A stretch of DNA of 64,000 bases from Enteractinococcus coprophilus (lineage in GTDB: Bacteria; Actinomycetota; Actinomycetes; Actinomycetales; Micrococcaceae). The notes beneath the pieces are model-generated. The model searched no databases. It had not been told where the DNA came from and saw nothing but the letters and a program-made list of their open reading frames with translations. The DNA lies in contig NZ_VFOU01000004.1 in NCBI RefSeq assembly GCF_006716305.1, forward strand, positions 124,001 through 188,000, in the 5' to 3' direction. Shown in pieces: positions 62,267 to 64,000 of the stretch. Both the position numbers and the translations under genes were made by a program. The first letter of the stretch is position 1; every line of letters begins with the position of its first letter.

Positions 62267-63746
62267 TACAGCAACACTTTTCATCGACGGCCAATGGGTG
62301 AGTTCCTCCAACGGCGACACCCGCACCATTTACTGCCCCGCGGACGGCAGTGAAGTCGGAGTCGTCTCGGAAGGGACCACCGAAGATACCGAACGGGCCA
62401 TCATGGCGGCCCGAGCAGCGTTTGAATCCGGGGTATGGGCCGACCGGCCAGCCATCGAACGCGGCGACTTCCTCCTCGACGTCGCTGAAGCACTGCGCGA
62501 ACGCAAAGATGAATTCGCCCGAGCCGAATCGTTGGACACCGGCAAACGTTTCGTCGAGGCCCAAGGCGATATGGAAGATATCATCGCCAGCTTCCGACAC
62601 TTCGGCAAGATTGCCGATCACTACCCGGGGCGTTTGGTCGATGCCGGTGACTCCAGTGTCATTTCACGCGTCGTACACGAGCCGATCGGCGTCGTCGGGA
62701 TGATTACCCCCTGGAACTTCCCGCTGCTGCAAGCGGCATGGAAAATTGCCCCCGCCCTGGCTGCTGGGAACTCGTTTGTGATCAAACCCGCCGAACTGAC
62801 CCCGCACACCACACTGCTCATGGCAGACGTCCTGGATAAACTAGGACTGCCCGCAGGTGTTGCAAACGTGGTGCTCGGTGCAGGCAACACCGTGGGTGCC
62901 CCGCTGTCCAGTCATAAAGAAATCGACCTGGTGTCCTTCACCGGTGGGCTGGTGACCGGCCGAAAAATTGCCGAATCGGCAGCGTACACCGTCAAAAATG
63001 TGGCCCTAGAACTTGGTGGGAAAAACCCCAATATTGTGTTCGCGGACGCGGATTTCGATGCAGCCCTAGACAACGCGTTGACTGCCGCCTTCCTGGATTC
63101 GGGTCTGGTATGTTCCGCAGGAGTGCGACTGATTGTGCAAGACAGTATCGCCGAGCGGTTCGTCGATGAACTTGTTCGTCGTGCTGGACACATCGTGATG
63201 GGTGGCCCATTCGACGACAACGCTGAGACCGGACCGCTGATTTCGGCCGAACACCGGGAGAAGGTCACTGATTACGTTAATCGCGGTGTCGAAGCCGGTG
63301 CCCGCCTGCGCGTTGGTGGGCACTGGGGCGGCGACGAGCATAAAGATGGCTATTTCTATGCACCCACTGTGCTGGATCAGTGCACCGCCGATAACCCAGC
63401 GGTCATTGAAGAAGGCTTCGGGCCCGTCATCACCGTCGAGACGTTTTCAACCGAGGCCGAAGCCATCTCGATCGCCAATGACACGGACTACGGTCTAGCC
63501 GGTGCCGTGTGGTCCTCAGACTCAGGGGTGACCAACCGTGTCTCGCGCAAACTGCGCCACGGCACCATCTGGATTAATGACTACCACCCCTACCTGCCAC
63601 AAGCCGAATGGGGTGGCTTCAAACAGTCGGGTATCGGTCGTGAACTTGGCATCACCGGACTCGAAGAATACACAATTTCCAAACACATCTACGAAAACAC
63701 CGAGCCGGCAGAATCCGGCTGGTTCCCTCGTCAAGACGCGTTTTAG
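62256..63746 (+). CDS. betB: Betaine-aldehyde dehydrogenase
   Basis: Oxidises betaine aldehyde to glycine betaine with NAD(P). 496 residues. ALDH motifs: PIGVVGMITPWNFPLLQAAW, FTGGLVTGRKIAES, the LELGGKNPNIVFAD with catalytic Glu, SGLVCSAGVRLIV with the catalytic Cys near residue 288, EEGFGPVITV and GTIWINDYHPYLPQAEWGGF, the last typical for BetB. ATG 62256 follows AAGGAGAAACC and sits inside the betT end, so the two are coupled. Confidence 0.93.
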   Translation: MTANTATLFIDGQWVSSSNGDTRTIYCPADGSEVGVVSEGTTEDTERAIMAARAAFESGVWADRPAIERGDFLLDVAEALRERKDEFARAESLDTGKRFVEAQGDMEDIIASFRHFGKIADHYPGRLVDAGDSSVISRVVHEPIGVVGMITPWNFPLLQAAWKIAPALAAGNSFVIKPAELTPHTTLLMADVLDKLGLPAGVANVVLGAGNTVGAPLSSHKEIDLVSFTGGLVTGRKIAESAAYTVKNVALELGGKNPNIVFADADFDAALDNALTAAFLDSGLVCSAGVRLIVQDSIAERFVDELVRRAGHIVMGGPFDDNAETGPLISAEHREKVTDYVNRGVEAGARLRVGGHWGGDEHKDGYFYAPTVLDQCTADNPAVIEEGFGPVITVETFSTEAEAISIANDTDYGLAGAVWSSDSGVTNRVSRKLRHGTIWINDYHPYLPQAEWGGFKQSGIGRELGITGLEEYTISKHIYENTEPAESGWFPRQDAF

Positions 63747-63767
63747 CCTGCAGGAATGGAGTACAAC

Positions 63768-64000
63768 GTGACAACAACGAATTACGACTATGTGGTGGTC
63801 GGCGGCGGCTCTGCCGGTGCAGTGGTCGCTGCTCGGCTAAGTGAAGACCCCAACGTAACGGTCGCCCTGCTCGAAGCAGGTCCCACCGATATCGATAAAC
63901 CAGAAGTCCTACAGCTCAACCGCTGGCCAGAACTGCTGGAATCCGGCATGGACTGGGATTACACGATCGAAGAGCAGGAAAGCGGTAACTCGTTTATGCG
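63768..64000 (+). CDS. betA: Choline dehydrogenase (GMC family), 5' part only
   Basis: The first 77 residues of a GMC oxidoreductase. [20 protein letters not shown] is the FAD-binding GxGxxG motif, followed by [13 protein letters not shown] 63768 has GGAG six bases before it; an in-frame ATG at 63756 is an alternative. It follows betB by 21 bases in the same operon, so choline dehydrogenase is the best call. It is cut by the window end. Confidence 0.85.
   Translation, partial: MTTTNYDYVVVGGGSAGAVVAARLSEDPNVTVALLEAGPTDIDKPEVLQLNRWPELLESGMDWDYTIEEQESGNSFM

Noticed and set aside
1-64000. tRNA, rRNA and CRISPR array
   Set aside because: Intergenic regions were read for cloverleaf arms, rRNA-like text and regularly spaced repeats; none was found, though a search program could still pick up a small RNA.

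Overview
The window looks like chromosomal DNA of a high-GC Gram-positive bacterium (Actinomycetota, order Micrococcales, most like the moderate-GC, often halotolerant Micrococcaceae such as Yaniella or Enteractinococcus; the genus is a guess). Support comes from the small actinobacterial families DUF3107 and DUF3117, an AdnA-like helicase-nuclease, the HemQ (coproporphyrin-type) haem genes, HspR/HAIR control of a Clp ATPase, an actinobacterial gas-vesicle cluster without gvpN, the mrp/tatB/anti-sigma/O-methyltransferase neighbourhood, and many GTG/TTG starts with 1- or 4-base gene overlaps.

Layout. 1-3.8 kb: 5' part of an AdnA-like helicase-nuclease and a divergent DnaQ-like exonuclease. 4.1-9.4 kb: a four-gene peptide ABC importer operon with both ATPases fused. 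9.6-13.8 kb: DUF1622 protein, a ClpC-like AAA+ unfoldase behind two HAIR operators, and an MBL-fold protein. 13.8-20.4 kb: ten minus-strand gas-vesicle genes, two of them GvpA-family proteins fused to extra modules (a zinc ribbon; two GRAM/PH-like domains). 20.7-29.5 kb: haem genes hemE-hemY-hemQ-hemC-hemD-hemB-hemL with divergent hemA; no ferrochelatase in view. 29.6-40.7 kb: housekeeping genes (TetR, DUF3107, DEAD-box helicase, orphan DNA methyltransferase, PHP phosphoesterase, aminopeptidase P, Mrp, TatB, anti-sigma factor, O-methyltransferase, DUF3117, DivIVA-like). 40.8-42.1 kb: an IS110-family element. 42.3-59.6 kb: orphan solute-binding lipoprotein, citrate synthase, dapC-fdxA, TypA, MFS permease, HtrA-like protease, a one-cysteine Tpx, a PACE-type efflux protein, alpha/beta hydrolase, a tandem pair of membrane proteins, an ABC-F ATPase with a possible attenuator leader, a GltB-like FMN protein and a DUF429 protein. 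60.0-64.0 kb: choline uptake and oxidation (betT-betB-betA, the last cut by the window end).

How it fits together. The haem genes form a nearly contiguous route from glutamyl-tRNA to coproporphyrin III, with HemQ for the last step to haem b. The bet genes import choline and oxidise it to glycine betaine, which suggests osmotic adaptation. The gas-vesicle cluster carries shell, minor-shell and assembly proteins but no gvpN or gvpC, as in the soil-actinomycete (Streptomyces-type) clusters; its modular fusions and charged tails are the least explained part of the window. No rRNA, tRNA or CRISPR array was recognised. Coordinates of starts are by eye from ribosome-binding sites and family lengths.
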